54,533 nt of DNA, taken from assembly GCA_025451535.1 (NCBI GenBank), contig JANWKE010000123.1:1-54533 (forward strand), written 5' to 3'. Position numbers and translations under genes: made by a program. The notes beneath the pieces are model-generated. The model saw only the letters and a list, made by a program, of their open reading frames with translations, was not told the DNA's origin and made no database searches. Source of the stretch: Verrucomicrobiia bacterium (lineage in GTDB: Bacteria > Verrucomicrobiota > Verrucomicrobiia > Limisphaerales > UBA11358). Shown here one piece after another: positions 25,345-34,579 of this stretch. Position 1 is the first letter of the stretch. Each line of letters opens with the position of its first letter.

Positions 25345-28300
25345 TTACGGATCGACCAGCCGGTAAAGGACAATGCCGTTGGTTATGGAGTTCGTTATTA
25401 CCCGGGTCTGGTAACCCGCCGCGATGTCGGCGGCGGTGTTTGTCCATGACCCTGCAATTCGCGTCCAGTTGGTGCTCAGGCCGACCGAAACCGGATTGAC
25501 CTGTGTTTCGAGCACCCAACCCGGTTGAGCTCTCGGCCAGGTGAATGTTCCCACGACATTCGTGCCCGAAACGATCGCGAAACTGTTCGTCAGATGCTGC
25601 ACCGGCGTGGTCATGACCCCGATGTAACCATTCGGCCACAACTGGCTGAAATCCCAGGACAGTCCCGGACCAGGCGTGGCCGGCACAATGATGGGGTAAG
25701 AATTGGTGGACGTTCCGGTGGGAATCACATTGTCGCCGCCGAAGGAATTGCCAAAGATGTTGAACATTTGTCCCGCTGCGAATGAAGTCACGCCGACGTT
25801 CGTGATGTCGAGCGTGCAACCGTTTTGTGACTGGCCACTCTGACTCGGGCCGTAGTCCTGGAAACCGGCCCAGATCATCGTGCTGTTTGGCGAACTGGCC
25901 GGATCCACCTCCAACCGGGTCGTGGAACCGGCAAAGAGATCCAACCGGCCGGGGTTGGCCCCGTTGCCGTTGGAATAAATCCACGAGCCGTTGAGTCCGC
26001 CGCTGCCGGGGATGAACAGGGCGCCCGAGTTGATGTTCAGCCGGGTCAGGGTGAAACCAGTAGCGCCACTGTTGTCTTCCAGCGTGCCATTAACGTTTAA
26101 CAGGTCACCGTTGAACGCGCCGATATTCAGCAGGGTGGCACCGGCATTGACGGTGGCCGTAGCGCCGATGGGATAGTTGACAGTGCCGGAGTTATCCAGG
26201 AACGAATTGGTTTCCAGGGTGAGCGGGCCATTGATGGTATTCAAGTTGGTGAATACCCCGCCGGCCTGCACGTCCACGGAACCGTTGATGGTGCCGGAGC
26301 TGGTACCCGTGCCGGCGCACGTGACGCCGGCGCTGGTGGTGCCTGAGAAGAGCATCGTTGCGCCGGACGAAATGACGGCCGAGTTGATGCTACCGCTGCC
26401 GGTTAACAAACCTTGCTCCAAGGCCACCGACAGGGTGGTGGTGCTTTCGATATCCAGGAAGCCCGTGCCTGTCTTGGCTAATGTGGCACTTCCGGAAATG
26501 GAACCCGTCCCGCTGATAATGTAGTTGTTGGCGGTATTGGTCATGCTCGCCGCGCCCACGATGAGGGACCCGGCCAGATTGATGTTGGTGGGAATACCGG
26601 TGGTGTCGTCAAAGGAAACAGCATCGAGATTGGCAAAGTTGGTGTGCAATCCCGTGTTCAGATCCAGCCAGTTTTTCGTGGTGGTGTCCCAATTATTGTT
26701 CACGTAGCCGCGCCACACCACGGATTTGGGCGCTCCGGTTGTAATAAAAGCATCTATCGTGTTGCCGGCGCCATTGTTGAGGAGGGTGCCGCTGTATCCC
26801 CCCGGCAGGCTGAGGGCCAGGGTGGGTGTGCCGGCGTCATATTGAATGAGCTTTACCTGCGCCGGCGTCGTCAAACTCGCGATGCCACCGATGGCGATGG
26901 TCGCGGTGCCGGAAGTCACCAGGTTGGTGACAAAAACATAGGGCGTCGTGTTGGCGCCATTGATGAAGAGTGTCAATGTGCCACCGTTCACCGTCAGGGA
27001 ATCCACCTTCTTGGCGGGGCTGGCGATGGTATTGGAGACAACCAGGTCAGCGCCGCCATTGATCGTCAGGGTGTTGTTGGCGGATAAACCGGCCGGACCA
27101 CCCACGGCAATGTTGTTTGCGATCAAGGTGCCGCCGGGACCGACGGTGACCTGGCCCCGGTTGTTTTGCGGGGTGGTGATGATATTGGTTTCCGCGTTGT
27201 AGCCCAGGGTCAGCGTATCGTTCACCTTGAAGGTCATGGTGTTGCTGACGATCAGGGCGCCCTGGCAATATTGGACGTTGGTGTGGCCAAATTCAGTCTG
27301 GTAACCGATGAAGGCGTTGTTCACGTCAAAGTTGCCGTGAGCCAGAATCAACGTGGACTGTGCGTTGCCGCCGCCTAATGAATTAATCCGGTCGCGCGAA
27401 AGGGCCAGTGTGTCCACCAGCGCGTCCACGGTTCCCTTGCTCAGGTCCACGGTAGTCTTGTCATTGCTGCCGGAGCCTTGCGTGGCGTCGCCCTGGCCCA
27501 AATCCGACTCGGCCCACATGCTCATCCGGTCGCCGTTGGTGCCGCGGAAAACGGCCACGGGATTGGAGGTTATGTTTGTGACGGCGGTGTTAAACTGGAC
27601 CAGCGACGACAAGCTGGCGTGCGCGAAACAAACGCTGTCCACGAAAAATGCGTTCGTCGCGCCCAGGTTCAGGGTGTAAACGGGGGTGCTGGAGGTGCCG
27701 CCGAGCAGGTTGTTGCCCAAAGTAAGCGAATAATCCCGCGTCGCTGAATTGGTGTAGTCGTTGGGATCGGCATAGATGGCCTTGATAACATTGGTTTCGG
27801 CCAGGTTGACGAACGCAAAGAAATTTCTCGGGAACTGGGAGGCGCCGTAGCCGTTATCCAGCAGATTGTTGTAATTGGGATAGAGTTGGTAGTCGCCCAG
27901 ACCAATCCGGTTCACGTCGGCGATGAAAGTCCCCAGGCCGGACATGTCCAGGGTCTCCTGGTTGTTGTTGTCGGACAGCATGGCAATATTGGCGTTTTCA
28001 TTGCTGACAATGAGTGTTCCGCCGTTACCCGTGATATTGCCATTCATTTTTTTGGCGATGCCGAACAGGCCATCAATGTAATCACGAAGGAAACTCAACC
28101 CGTTGGTGCCGGTGACGGAAAGCGTCACCCCGGGATTAATCAGAAGCGTTTGAAACTGGGCGTTGGTTTGGGCAAAGCGCAACGAGCCGATGGTGGTATT
28201 CACATTAACGATGCTGTTGGTAATGGCACTGTTTGTCGCGCCGGCTTCGGTGAATATTACATCGTCACCCGATCCGGGGACCGCGCCGCCCTGCCATTGC

Positions 28301-28827
28301 GATGTGTCCGACCAATTGCCTCCCACAGTCGTTCCGGCCCAGATCACGCCGACTTCCAGTGTGAATAGGAGGCTGTTGGACGCGCCGCCGGAGCCGTCCA
28401 GGCTGAACGTGTAGATTCCCTTGGCTACATTCGCCAGATTCAACGTTACCCAAAGATTGGTTGTCTGCGAGGTGGACGTCAACGGATTCAGGTTGTTGTC
28501 CGTGAGCGTTGCGGTGGCACCAGTCGGCAAGCCGGACACGCTCAGATTGACCGGCGACGAATTGTTAGTGTTGACAGTCACCACGTTGGTGATGACCACC
28601 GCGCCGGTGAAATTGGGCGGCACGGTCACCCGGACCCGGTTCGCCTGGAAGCGTACTTGTGCCTGCGCCGAGGTCGCCAGCACTGCCAGCAGCAGCAGGC
28701 CGCAGGCGGCGTGACTCACGAATCTCGCCGGGGCAATAGTGATTGGCTTAAGACACGCCGTCAATCCGGTGCCAACGCCGGGGTTGATGCGAAGTTTGTT
28801 CACGGGAATGGTTGGGGTCGTTTTCAT
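25345..28827 (-). CDS. Large secreted beta-strand-repeat (autotransporter-like passenger) protein
   Basis: About 1160 residues from the ATG at 28827, chosen because the signal peptide (CGLLLLAVLATSAQAQ) then lies near residues 40-58. A longer frame extends to 28941 but overlaps the prepilin stop. After an early Ig-like part, the body is Asn-, Thr- and Gly-rich. Repeated PATR-like strands (TGSGSINSAVISSGATMLFSG; ATLAKTGTGFLDIESTTTL) indicate a long beta-helix. I see no C-terminal beta-barrel or clear PEP-CTERM tail; it ends NGIVLYRLVDP, like other Verrucomicrobial surface proteins. It probably acts at the cell surface in adhesion or binding. No enzymatic motif is recognised. A terminator isolates it from the lyase operon. 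Confidence 0.7.
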   Translation of the reverse strand: MKTTPTIPVNKLRINPGVGTGLTACLKPITIAPARFVSHAACGLLLLAVLATSAQAQVRFQANRVRVTVPPNFTGAVVITNVVTVNTNNSSPVNLSVSGLPTGATATLTDNNLNPLTSTSQTTNLWVTLNLANVAKGIYTFSLDGSGGASNSLLFTLEVGVIWAGTTVGGNWSDTSQWQGGAVPGSGDDVIFTEAGATNSAITNSIVNVNTTIGSLRFAQTNAQFQTLLINPGVTLSVTGTNGLSFLRDYIDGLFGIAKKMNGNITGNGGTLIVSNENANIAMLSDNNNQETLDMSGLGTFIADVNRIGLGDYQLYPNYNNLLDNGYGASQFPRNFFAFVNLAETNVIKAIYADPNDYTNSATRDYSLTLGNNLLGGTSSTPVYTLNLGATNAFFVDSVCFAHASLSSLVQFNTAVTNITSNPVAVFRGTNGDRMSMWAESDLGQGDATQGSGSNDKTTVDLSKGTVDALVDTLALSRDRINSLGGGNAQSTLILAHGNFDVNNAFIGYQTEFGHTNVQYCQGALIVSNTMTFKVNDTLTLGYNAETNIITTPQNNRGQVTVGPGGTLIANNIAVGGPAGLSANNTLTINGGADLVVSNTIASPAKKVDSLTVNGGTLTLFINGANTTPYVFVTNLVTSGTATIAIGGIASLTTPAQVKLIQYDAGTPTLALSLPGGYSGTLLNNGAGNTIDAFITTGAPKSVVWRGYVNNNWDTTTKNWLDLNTGLHTNFANLDAVSFDDTTGIPTNINLAGSLIVGAASMTNTANNYIISGTGSISGSATLAKTGTGFLDIESTTTLSVALEQGLLTGSGSINSAVISSGATMLFSGTTSAGVTCAGTGTSSGTINGSVDVQAGGVFTNLNTINGPLTLETNSFLDNSGTVNYPIGATATVNAGATLLNIGAFNGDLLNVNGTLEDNSGATGFTLTRLNINSGALFIPGSGGLNGSWIYSNGNGANPGRLDLFAGSTTRLEVDPASSPNSTMIWAGFQDYGPSQSGQSQNGCTLDITNVGVTSFAAGQMFNIFGNSFGGDNVIPTGTSTNSYPIIVPATPGPGLSWDFSQLWPNGYIGVMTTPVQHLTNSFAIVSGTNVVGTFTWPRAQPGWVLETQVNPVSVGLSTNWTRIAGSWTNTAADIAAGYQTRVITNSITNGIVLYRLVDP

Positions 28828-28918
28828 TTTCGGTTTTGGGTTATTCGCGGATGGACTTGATTGCAATGCGGTGTTCAATTGGCCTGACGTTTTCTCATCT
28901 GATCTGTACAAACGGTGT

Positions 28919-29821
28919 TTACTGGTAGGGCATGTGGTCATCCATCCACTCGTAGTCCGGGCTGATGCCCAGATTTATCATGCCCCACGGTGAGTTGGCG
29001 CTGTTGGCGTAATTTTGATAAATGACCGGATAAACCGTCTTGAATTTGCCGCTGGTCACCACCCAACGATGAATCTCGGAGTGGCCGTCGGCATAAGAAA
29101 AATTGCATCCGTTATTGTGGTAACTGCCGGGACAGTCCTGCCAATGCTCCGAGCCTTGCGCGTAACCGGGTTTGAACATGAACTTTCCGTCGTTGATGCT
29201 GTCGCCCTGTTCGTCCAGTATCACAAAAATCATGGAAGGGCGGCGCAAGTCCGACGTTCGAATAGCATTGCTGTTTAAAGTTCCGCCACTTCCATAATAA
29301 TTTCGGTTCCCGGGGGCGGTGCCCTGGACGGCAGGACCGGAGGTATTACCCAATGCGCCGTTCATGGCATAACTGCGTACTCGCGGACCAGGGGGATTTT
29401 GAGGAGAATGGTAAGTATCTGAGGGGCATTTATAGACATGGTAGTTCTTTTCATATTTCCCCAGTAAGGCTGTGGGGCCAACCAGAAACGCGGTGTTGAT
29501 GTTGTCCGGTGTCGCCAACCAATCCAGTTTGCCACCCACCCAATCGCCCGAGGACACCAGATTCTCGTGGTTATCGCCGCTATATATTGCCCAGGCCAGC
29601 ATCAACTGCCTCGTGTTGGACAGGCATTCAACGGCCTTCGCCCTTTCCTTGGCCGCCGCCAGTGCCGGCAGCAGCATGGCCGCCAGAATGGCAATGATGG
29701 CGATCACCACCAACAACTCAATCAGGGTAAAACCGTGACCACGGGGCTCCAGCCCACGGCCCGGCTGCGCACTGGCGCCAGCACCGCTCGAACGTAACCA
29801 TCCACTTCGGGATTTATGCAT
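28919..29821 (-). CDS. Prepilin-type H-X9-DG domain protein, copy 1
   Basis: The 300-residue protein has a type IV pilin-like N-terminus ([21 protein letters not shown]), with cleavage after Gly by prepilin peptidase. The C-terminal half contains the H-X9-DG signature (His, nine residues, then Asp-Gly in [11 protein letters not shown]). It ends [11 protein letters not shown] chose the ATG at 29821 (MHKSRSG) because the second copy has MHQPRSE at the same place; an ATG 24 nt upstream is possible. Such proteins are hugely expanded in Verrucomicrobia and Planctomycetes, with roles in secretion pseudopili or surface display suspected but unproven. It is a tandem duplicate of 30078-30998. Confidence 0.85.
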   Translation of the reverse strand: MHKSRSGWLRSSGAGASAQPGRGLEPRGHGFTLIELLVVIAIIAILAAMLLPALAAAKERAKAVECLSNTRQLMLAWAIYSGDNHENLVSSGDWVGGKLDWLATPDNINTAFLVGPTALLGKYEKNYHVYKCPSDTYHSPQNPPGPRVRSYAMNGALGNTSGPAVQGTAPGNRNYYGSGGTLNSNAIRTSDLRRPSMIFVILDEQGDSINDGKFMFKPGYAQGSEHWQDCPGSYHNNGCNFSYADGHSEIHRWVVTSGKFKTVYPVIYQNYANSANSPWGMINLGISPDYEWMDDHMPYQ

Positions 29822-30077
29822 ATTTGTAATGCTAGGATTAGTCAAAACCTAGCACACCGGTTGGAAAGGCAGAATGCAAAAATTGTCAAATCATTTGCTA
29901 AAAATGATAAGTGCCGGAAACGGTGCGGGGCCAGCGATGGAACCGGTGAGGGTGAAACTGCGGCAGTCGGGGCAATCACACACCCGTCACGGAGTCAACA
30001 TCTTACCGGATCAGGACGAGGCGTAGATGCGCCCTGCTCTCATGCGCGGGGACGTGCCTCAGATGGCCGCCTGCCGG
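29822..30077. other. Intergenic region with conserved upstream sequence shared with copy 2
   Basis: The 256 bp before copy 1 contain no gene. The segment 29802-29916 aligns in patches with 30982-31113 upstream of copy 2: cacttcggg, tgcat, aggatta, tgcaaaaa and caaatcat are shared in order. The duplication therefore includes the promoter region. A TTGACA-like hexamer exists on the minus strand at 29884-29889 but no convincing -10 follows, so I assign no promoter. Confidence 0.6.
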
Positions 30078-30998
30078 TTATTGGTAAGGCATGCGGTCGT
30101 TCATCCATTCGTAATCCCGGCTGCCATAGATGCCGTCGAACAATTTGTGATTTCCCCACGGCGCATTGGCGCTATTGGCGTAATTTTGATAGGTGACGGG
30201 ATAAATCGCGGTTTTTTGGGGGTCTCTTTCCACCCAGTGGCGAATCTCCGAATGGCCATCGGCGAAAGAAAAGCAACAGCCGCGGCTGTGGTAACTGGCC
30301 GGCAGGTTGCGCCAGATCTCATTCGCGGGAATAGCTCCGGGGCTGAACTGATACACCGCATCGTCAATGCTGTCGGCGTGTTCGTCCAGCATCACAAAGA
30401 CCATGGCGGGATGGCGCAGATCTGACATTTTATTGGCGTCCGTTTTCAGAGGTGAACTACTGCTTGACCCATAATACTTTCGATGTTCCGGGTAGACGCC
30501 CAGGACGTTGGGGCCGGAACCGCCGCCGCCCAGCGCGCCGTTCATGGCATAACTGCGGACCCGCGGACCGGGACTTTGAGAATTCCGGTAAGTATCCGAC
30601 GGGCACTTATAAAGAGCCGCCGACTTGACATAGTCTGCCATCAGGTTCGTGCCAACCAGCATCGACGTGTTGGTATTGTCGGTCGAGCCAGCCGCCCATT
30701 TCATCTGGCCGAAAACCCATTTATGATAGTCCATCAATTGTTCCTGACTATCGACGGTGTACATAATCCAGCCCAGCATCAATTGCCGGGTGTTGGACAT
30801 GCAGCGAATCGCCTTCGCCCGTTCTTTCGCCGCCGCCAGCGCCGGCAACAGCATGGCCGCCAGGATGGCAATGATGGCAATCACCACCAGCAACTCAATC
30901 AGGGTAAAACCGTGACCGCGGAGACATTTCCCGCGACGTTTTTCCGCGCCAACGCCAGCGCCCGCCAGCAGTGAAGATTCACTTCGGGGTTGGTGCAT
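30078..30998 (-). CDS. Prepilin-type H-X9-DG domain protein, copy 2
   Basis: The 306-residue protein has the N-terminal segment [19 protein letters not shown] and the run [20 protein letters not shown] shared with copy 1. The H-X9-DG motif is [14 protein letters not shown], with the His nine residues before Asp-Gly. It ends [10 protein letters not shown]. The start at 30998 (MHQPRSE) is set by alignment with copy 1; an alternative ATG lies at 31052. It follows the BNR gene, whose 3' end carries the tail of a third copy, so this locus once held at least three such genes in tandem. Confidence 0.85.
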   Translation of the reverse strand: MHQPRSESSLLAGAGVGAEKRRGKCLRGHGFTLIELLVVIAIIAILAAMLLPALAAAKERAKAIRCMSNTRQLMLGWIMYTVDSQEQLMDYHKWVFGQMKWAAGSTDNTNTSMLVGTNLMADYVKSAALYKCPSDTYRNSQSPGPRVRSYAMNGALGGGGSGPNVLGVYPEHRKYYGSSSSSPLKTDANKMSDLRHPAMVFVMLDEHADSIDDAVYQFSPGAIPANEIWRNLPASYHSRGCCFSFADGHSEIRHWVERDPQKTAIYPVTYQNYANSANAPWGNHKLFDGIYGSRDYEWMNDRMPYQ

Positions 30999-31238
30999 AT
31001 AATCAATAGCAGGATTAATAAATGCCAACACGCTTTTCACCAATGCTAACACGCATCAGTTCAGGAGCAATCTGCAAAAACGGCAAATCATCATCAAAAA
31101 TGAGAATTGCCCGAAGGGGCGTATGATCAACGCGGGTTGGGAAAGGTGAAAGGAGGCGGGTGGTGACCGTGCTTGGTGTATTCGCAAACCGGCGCAGCCA
31201 ACTCGCGCCGGTTATTGTCAGGGCATGTGGTCGTCCGT
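30999..31238. other. Intergenic region upstream of prepilin copy 2
   Basis: The 240 bp hold the upstream box homologous to that of copy 1 (30999-31113), then a purine-rich stretch, then part of the decayed third prepilin tail at 31217-31275. I see no further gene or clear hairpin. Confidence 0.5.
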
Positions 31239-31275
31239 CTATTCGTAGTTCCGGCTGATGCCCGGATTTAGAGTT
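31217..31275 (-). pseudogene. 3' remnant of a third prepilin-type H-X9-DG gene
   Basis: Read on the minus strand in one frame the segment gives LNPGISRNYE, stop, TDDHMP, stop, Q, stop. Copy 1 ends [10 protein letters not shown] then WMDDHMPYQ. The Trp codon became TAG, Met became Thr and Tyr became TGA, while the final Gln plus stop is kept. Its first part now forms the last residues of the BNR gene. Confidence 0.85.
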
Positions 31276-32363
31276 GTCCACGGATGATTGTTTGGCCAGA
31301 CCCCGTTCACGATGGGCCGCAACCTGAGCTTTTCCGGGTCCAGCACCACGTGTTTGATCCGCTTGCGTTCCCAGGTGTAGGTGATGTGAACAAGTCCATC
31401 GCGGGTCTGAATCACCGCCGGATAAGGAAAGCCGTTGGGCGCGTTTGGGTCATCTTCCAACACCAGGGCGGCGAACCAGGTCTGGCCATCCCTGGAAATT
31501 GCCACGTTGAGCGGGCTGCGGCCCTTGTTCTTCGAACCGGTCCGGGTGTTGTGGTTGTAAACCAAAAGCTGGCGCCCGTCCTGCAATGTCACCGCATCAA
31601 TGCCGGAATCCGGATTCGGCAACCCGGTCAATTTAATCTGACTCCAAGCCCTGCCGCCATCCAAGGACCAGGTTTCAAAAATCTTTCCCACTTTCGTCCG
31701 GCCCAGCGCCTGCAGCTTGCCGTCCGGGTAAAATAGAATGCAGGGTTGAATCGGCCCGATATCCGGGTCGCAAGGAACCGGCGGCGTGGCCTGCCACGTT
31801 TTCCCCAAATCACTGGACCGTTCGAAATGGATTGTGCGTCCATGGGATTCGTCGCTGCTGGCGGACAGGATATCGCCATTGGCCAGTTGCACCGGTTTGT
31901 CTTTGATTGGACCCAGGATACCTTCCGGCAACCGATGCGGTTTCGACCATGTTTTGCCCGCATTCTCCGAAGTCATCATCATGCCCCACCAGGTTGCGGG
32001 ACTGGGACCGACTTTGTAGAACAACATCAACGGACCCGTTTGCGGCTGGAACAACACCGGGTTCCAACACGGGTAGCGATTCGTCGTCGACACCACGCCA
32101 TCGGCCACTTCCACCGGGGGCGTCCATTGACCGTTGACATCGCGCGACAGCCAGATGCCCACGTCCGGGTTCCGTTCCCGCGTGCCGCCGAACCACGCTG
32201 CCACCAGACCCTCCTTTGCCTCCGCGATGGTCGAGGCGTGGCAGGACGGGAACGGCGCGTTGGTAAAAATGAATTCCGATTTCACCAGACCCGGTTCGGC
32301 GGGAAAACCGATAAATGAAGCCGACATAAGACCGGAAAACGCCAGGGTCAGTTTGATGTTCAT
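31239..32363 (-). CDS. Secreted BNR/sialidase-like hydrolase
   Basis: The 374-residue protein has an N-terminal signal (LAFSGLMSASFIGFPAEP) and a six-bladed sialidase-type propeller. Asp-box motifs are visible: SENAGKTW, SSDLGKTW and SLDGGRAW, plus a degenerate SRDGQTW. FGGTRERNPDVGIWLSRD resembles the start of the BNR_2 family. GH33-like enzymes release sialic acid or Kdo-type keto acids. In a locus with rhamnosidases and pectinases a keto-deoxy sugar or another pectin side-chain residue is possible. The last 12 residues derive from a broken prepilin gene, so the native C-terminus has been replaced. Substrate is not known. Confidence 0.75.
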   Translation of the reverse strand: MNIKLTLAFSGLMSASFIGFPAEPGLVKSEFIFTNAPFPSCHASTIAEAKEGLVAAWFGGTRERNPDVGIWLSRDVNGQWTPPVEVADGVVSTTNRYPCWNPVLFQPQTGPLMLFYKVGPSPATWWGMMMTSENAGKTWSKPHRLPEGILGPIKDKPVQLANGDILSASSDESHGRTIHFERSSDLGKTWQATPPVPCDPDIGPIQPCILFYPDGKLQALGRTKVGKIFETWSLDGGRAWSQIKLTGLPNPDSGIDAVTLQDGRQLLVYNHNTRTGSKNKGRSPLNVAISRDGQTWFAALVLEDDPNAPNGFPYPAVIQTRDGLVHITYTWERKRIKHVVLDPEKLRLRPIVNGVWPNNHPWTTLNPGISRNYE

Positions 32364-32388
32364 GGTTTTAATCGCCGGGAATTCTCAG

Positions 32389-34425
32389 TTACTGCCGTTG
32401 CAGCCAGACGCTCATTTCGGACTCGCCGCGGTTGTCCCAGACACAGTACGGAATCAACCGGGTTTTGACGGGGCGGGCTTGAACGTCGGTCGCGTCGCGA
32501 TAAAGTTGCCCATCCCAATCGCTCGCGGGTTGCGTCCGCAGCGTGCAGTCCAATGCCACCACGCCGCCAAGCAGCCGCCGATCATAACGGGCCGCGAATT
32601 TAACATCCGTCGGCACGCGGATTTGCATGACGCCGACGTTGCGTGGCAAGTCCGTGGATTCCAGGCAATAGACCACCGGTCCGCGTTTGACCGCCACCTG
32701 ATGCAAATCATCTTCGACCAGCGGGTTCGCCTCAATTACCTCCACCGGCATCGGGAGGTCGAGGTCAACGAAGTCACCCGGTTGCCATGTTCGCCGAATT
32801 TCAAAATACGTCCCCGGCGCAGGGGAATTGTCCGCCGGTCCGTCGTTAATCCGGACCGACGCGCTTCCCGCCCAGCCGGGGACGCGCAATTTCAACGCCA
32901 GCGGCATTTCGTCACACTGATTGATGGTGATTCGCACACGGCCATTCCACGGATAGTCGGTTTCCTGGGTCAGTTTGATTTTCCGTCCGTTCGCCATCGT
33001 CGTATCAAGCACACTGCCGCCATAGAGATTCACCAGGATGGTATCGCCGGATTTGGCGTAAATATAATTCGCCGACTCGGCGATGGTGCGGACCAGGTTG
33101 GGCGGGCAACAGAACGAATTGAGGAACGGCACGCGCGTCCGCGGCCAGCGTAATGCCGTCGGCATCGTATCAAGCTGCCGCAACGGGTTGACGTAAAAAT
33201 AATTCGTCCCATCGAGGCCGCCGCCGGACAACACGCTGTTATCCAGCGCGAGTTCGACCACATCCATGAACTTCGCCTGGCCGGTGGCCAGGAACATTCG
33301 CCAGTTCCACATCACATTGCCAATGTTGGCACAGGTTTCACAGTAGGCGGTGAGATTGGGCAGTTGATAATTCCGTCCGTACGCCTGATGAACCCGCGTG
33401 ATCGTCTTCTGGTCTTTCGCGCCGTCCGGTGATGCGCCGTCCCACAAGGCGCCACAGCCGCCGGTGATGTACATTTTTTTTTCGACCACGTTCGTCCAGA
33501 TCAATTCCAGCGGCTTCCACAACGCCGGATCGCCGGTTTCCAGGAACAAATCCGCCGCGCCGGCGTAGAGGTAATTGGCGCGGACCGCATGTCCCACGGC
33601 TTCGTCCTGATCGGGAAAGGGAACACGGTCCTGATTATCATCACCGCCGTCGGTCACCAGATCGCGCATGGCGAAGAGCCGCCTGGCGAGGGCCAGATAA
33701 CGCGGATTATGTGTCGTACGATACAGCTCGACGATGCCCATGTAATGCGATGGACAAACCAGGTTACGCGCCAGCTCCGGTGTCGGATGCTGGAAGGTCC
33801 GATCAAGGAAATCCGCCGCTTTGCAGGCGATGGCGAGCAGGTTGGTCTGCCCGGTAGCCCGATAATTGACGCACGCCGCCGTCATCAAATGGCCCAGGTT
33901 GTACATTTCAAAATCATTCGGGTTCTGAAACGGCACGGCATTCGTGTCACCGTCACGCTCGCGAATCAGCGTGCCCGTTTGAAGATAACCATCCGCACGC
34001 TGGGCCTTGCCGATGACTTCAACGATTTGTTCGATGGTCGCGCCCAGCCTGGGATCGTGGGTCTGGGCGTACATCGCCGACGCGCCTTCGAGCCATTTGT
34101 AGAAATCGCCGTCATTGAACGGCGCGCCGTGATGGCGGCCCGGTTCCAGGCCGGCGGCGATGCGGAAGTTTTGATAGAATTGGGTGTAATGGGTGCCTTC
34201 CATCAGTTGCCACATCGCGGGAATCATCCGCTGACGGCACAGCGCGAAGCGCTCCGCCCATAGACCCTGCGTCCAACGGGCTTCGTCCAAACCCACACTC
34301 CGAACCTGTGCGTCCGGACTCAGACGGTCGTCCGCCACGCCGGGCTCAACCGCGGCCACGCGGTTGAGTAATAAAACGGTCGCGGCGAGAATGGCTCCCG
34401 AAAAAATATTTGGCAACCGGCGCAT
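32389..34425 (-). CDS. GH127-family glycosidase (beta-L-arabinofuranosidase type)
   Basis: The 678-residue protein has a signal-like N-terminus (FSGAILAATVLLLNRVAA) if the ATG at 34425 is used; 34440 is an alternative. It has the (alpha/alpha)6 barrel of GH127/DUF1680. Conserved residues appear as YCETCANIG (Glu and Cys near 360-362) and FCCPPNL (adjacent Cys near 438-439). These match the Zn ligands and Cys nucleophile of HypBA1, with the same 77-residue spacing. At the position of HypBA1's acid/base Glu322 this protein has Gln (VHQAYGR). It removes L-arabinofuranose or a related sugar such as aceric acid from pectin. It is divergent from the GH78 gene at 34580. Confidence 0.85.
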   Translation of the reverse strand: MRRLPNIFSGAILAATVLLLNRVAAVEPGVADDRLSPDAQVRSVGLDEARWTQGLWAERFALCRQRMIPAMWQLMEGTHYTQFYQNFRIAAGLEPGRHHGAPFNDGDFYKWLEGASAMYAQTHDPRLGATIEQIVEVIGKAQRADGYLQTGTLIRERDGDTNAVPFQNPNDFEMYNLGHLMTAACVNYRATGQTNLLAIACKAADFLDRTFQHPTPELARNLVCPSHYMGIVELYRTTHNPRYLALARRLFAMRDLVTDGGDDNQDRVPFPDQDEAVGHAVRANYLYAGAADLFLETGDPALWKPLELIWTNVVEKKMYITGGCGALWDGASPDGAKDQKTITRVHQAYGRNYQLPNLTAYCETCANIGNVMWNWRMFLATGQAKFMDVVELALDNSVLSGGGLDGTNYFYVNPLRQLDTMPTALRWPRTRVPFLNSFCCPPNLVRTIAESANYIYAKSGDTILVNLYGGSVLDTTMANGRKIKLTQETDYPWNGRVRITINQCDEMPLALKLRVPGWAGSASVRINDGPADNSPAPGTYFEIRRTWQPGDFVDLDLPMPVEVIEANPLVEDDLHQVAVKRGPVVYCLESTDLPRNVGVMQIRVPTDVKFAARYDRRLLGGVVALDCTLRTQPASDWDGQLYRDATDVQARPVKTRLIPYCVWDNRGESEMSVWLQRQ

Positions 34426-34579
34426 GACAAAAATATCCATTCTTCGATCCAAATCGGGCCTCATGATAGGCCGGATTGCCTCGGCGTAAAAACATTTCGT
34501 GCCGGCTGTCAAAAAAGACAAAATTTCTGTTGGATATCGCATTCTCGACACCCCGGGCCTGTGGACATATTTTGGTCAG
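34426..34579. promoter_or_regulatory. Divergent intergenic region between GH127 and GH78
   Basis: These 154 bp separate two head-to-head glycosidase genes and must hold both promoters. I see AT-rich tracts (aaaaaagacaaaatttctg on the plus strand) but no confident -35/-10 pair or operator palindrome. Confidence 0.4.

Noticed and set aside
29884-29889. TTGACA-like -35 box on the minus strand upstream of prepilin copy 1
   Set aside because: No acceptable -10 at the right distance, and the aligned position upstream of copy 2 does not keep the hexamer.
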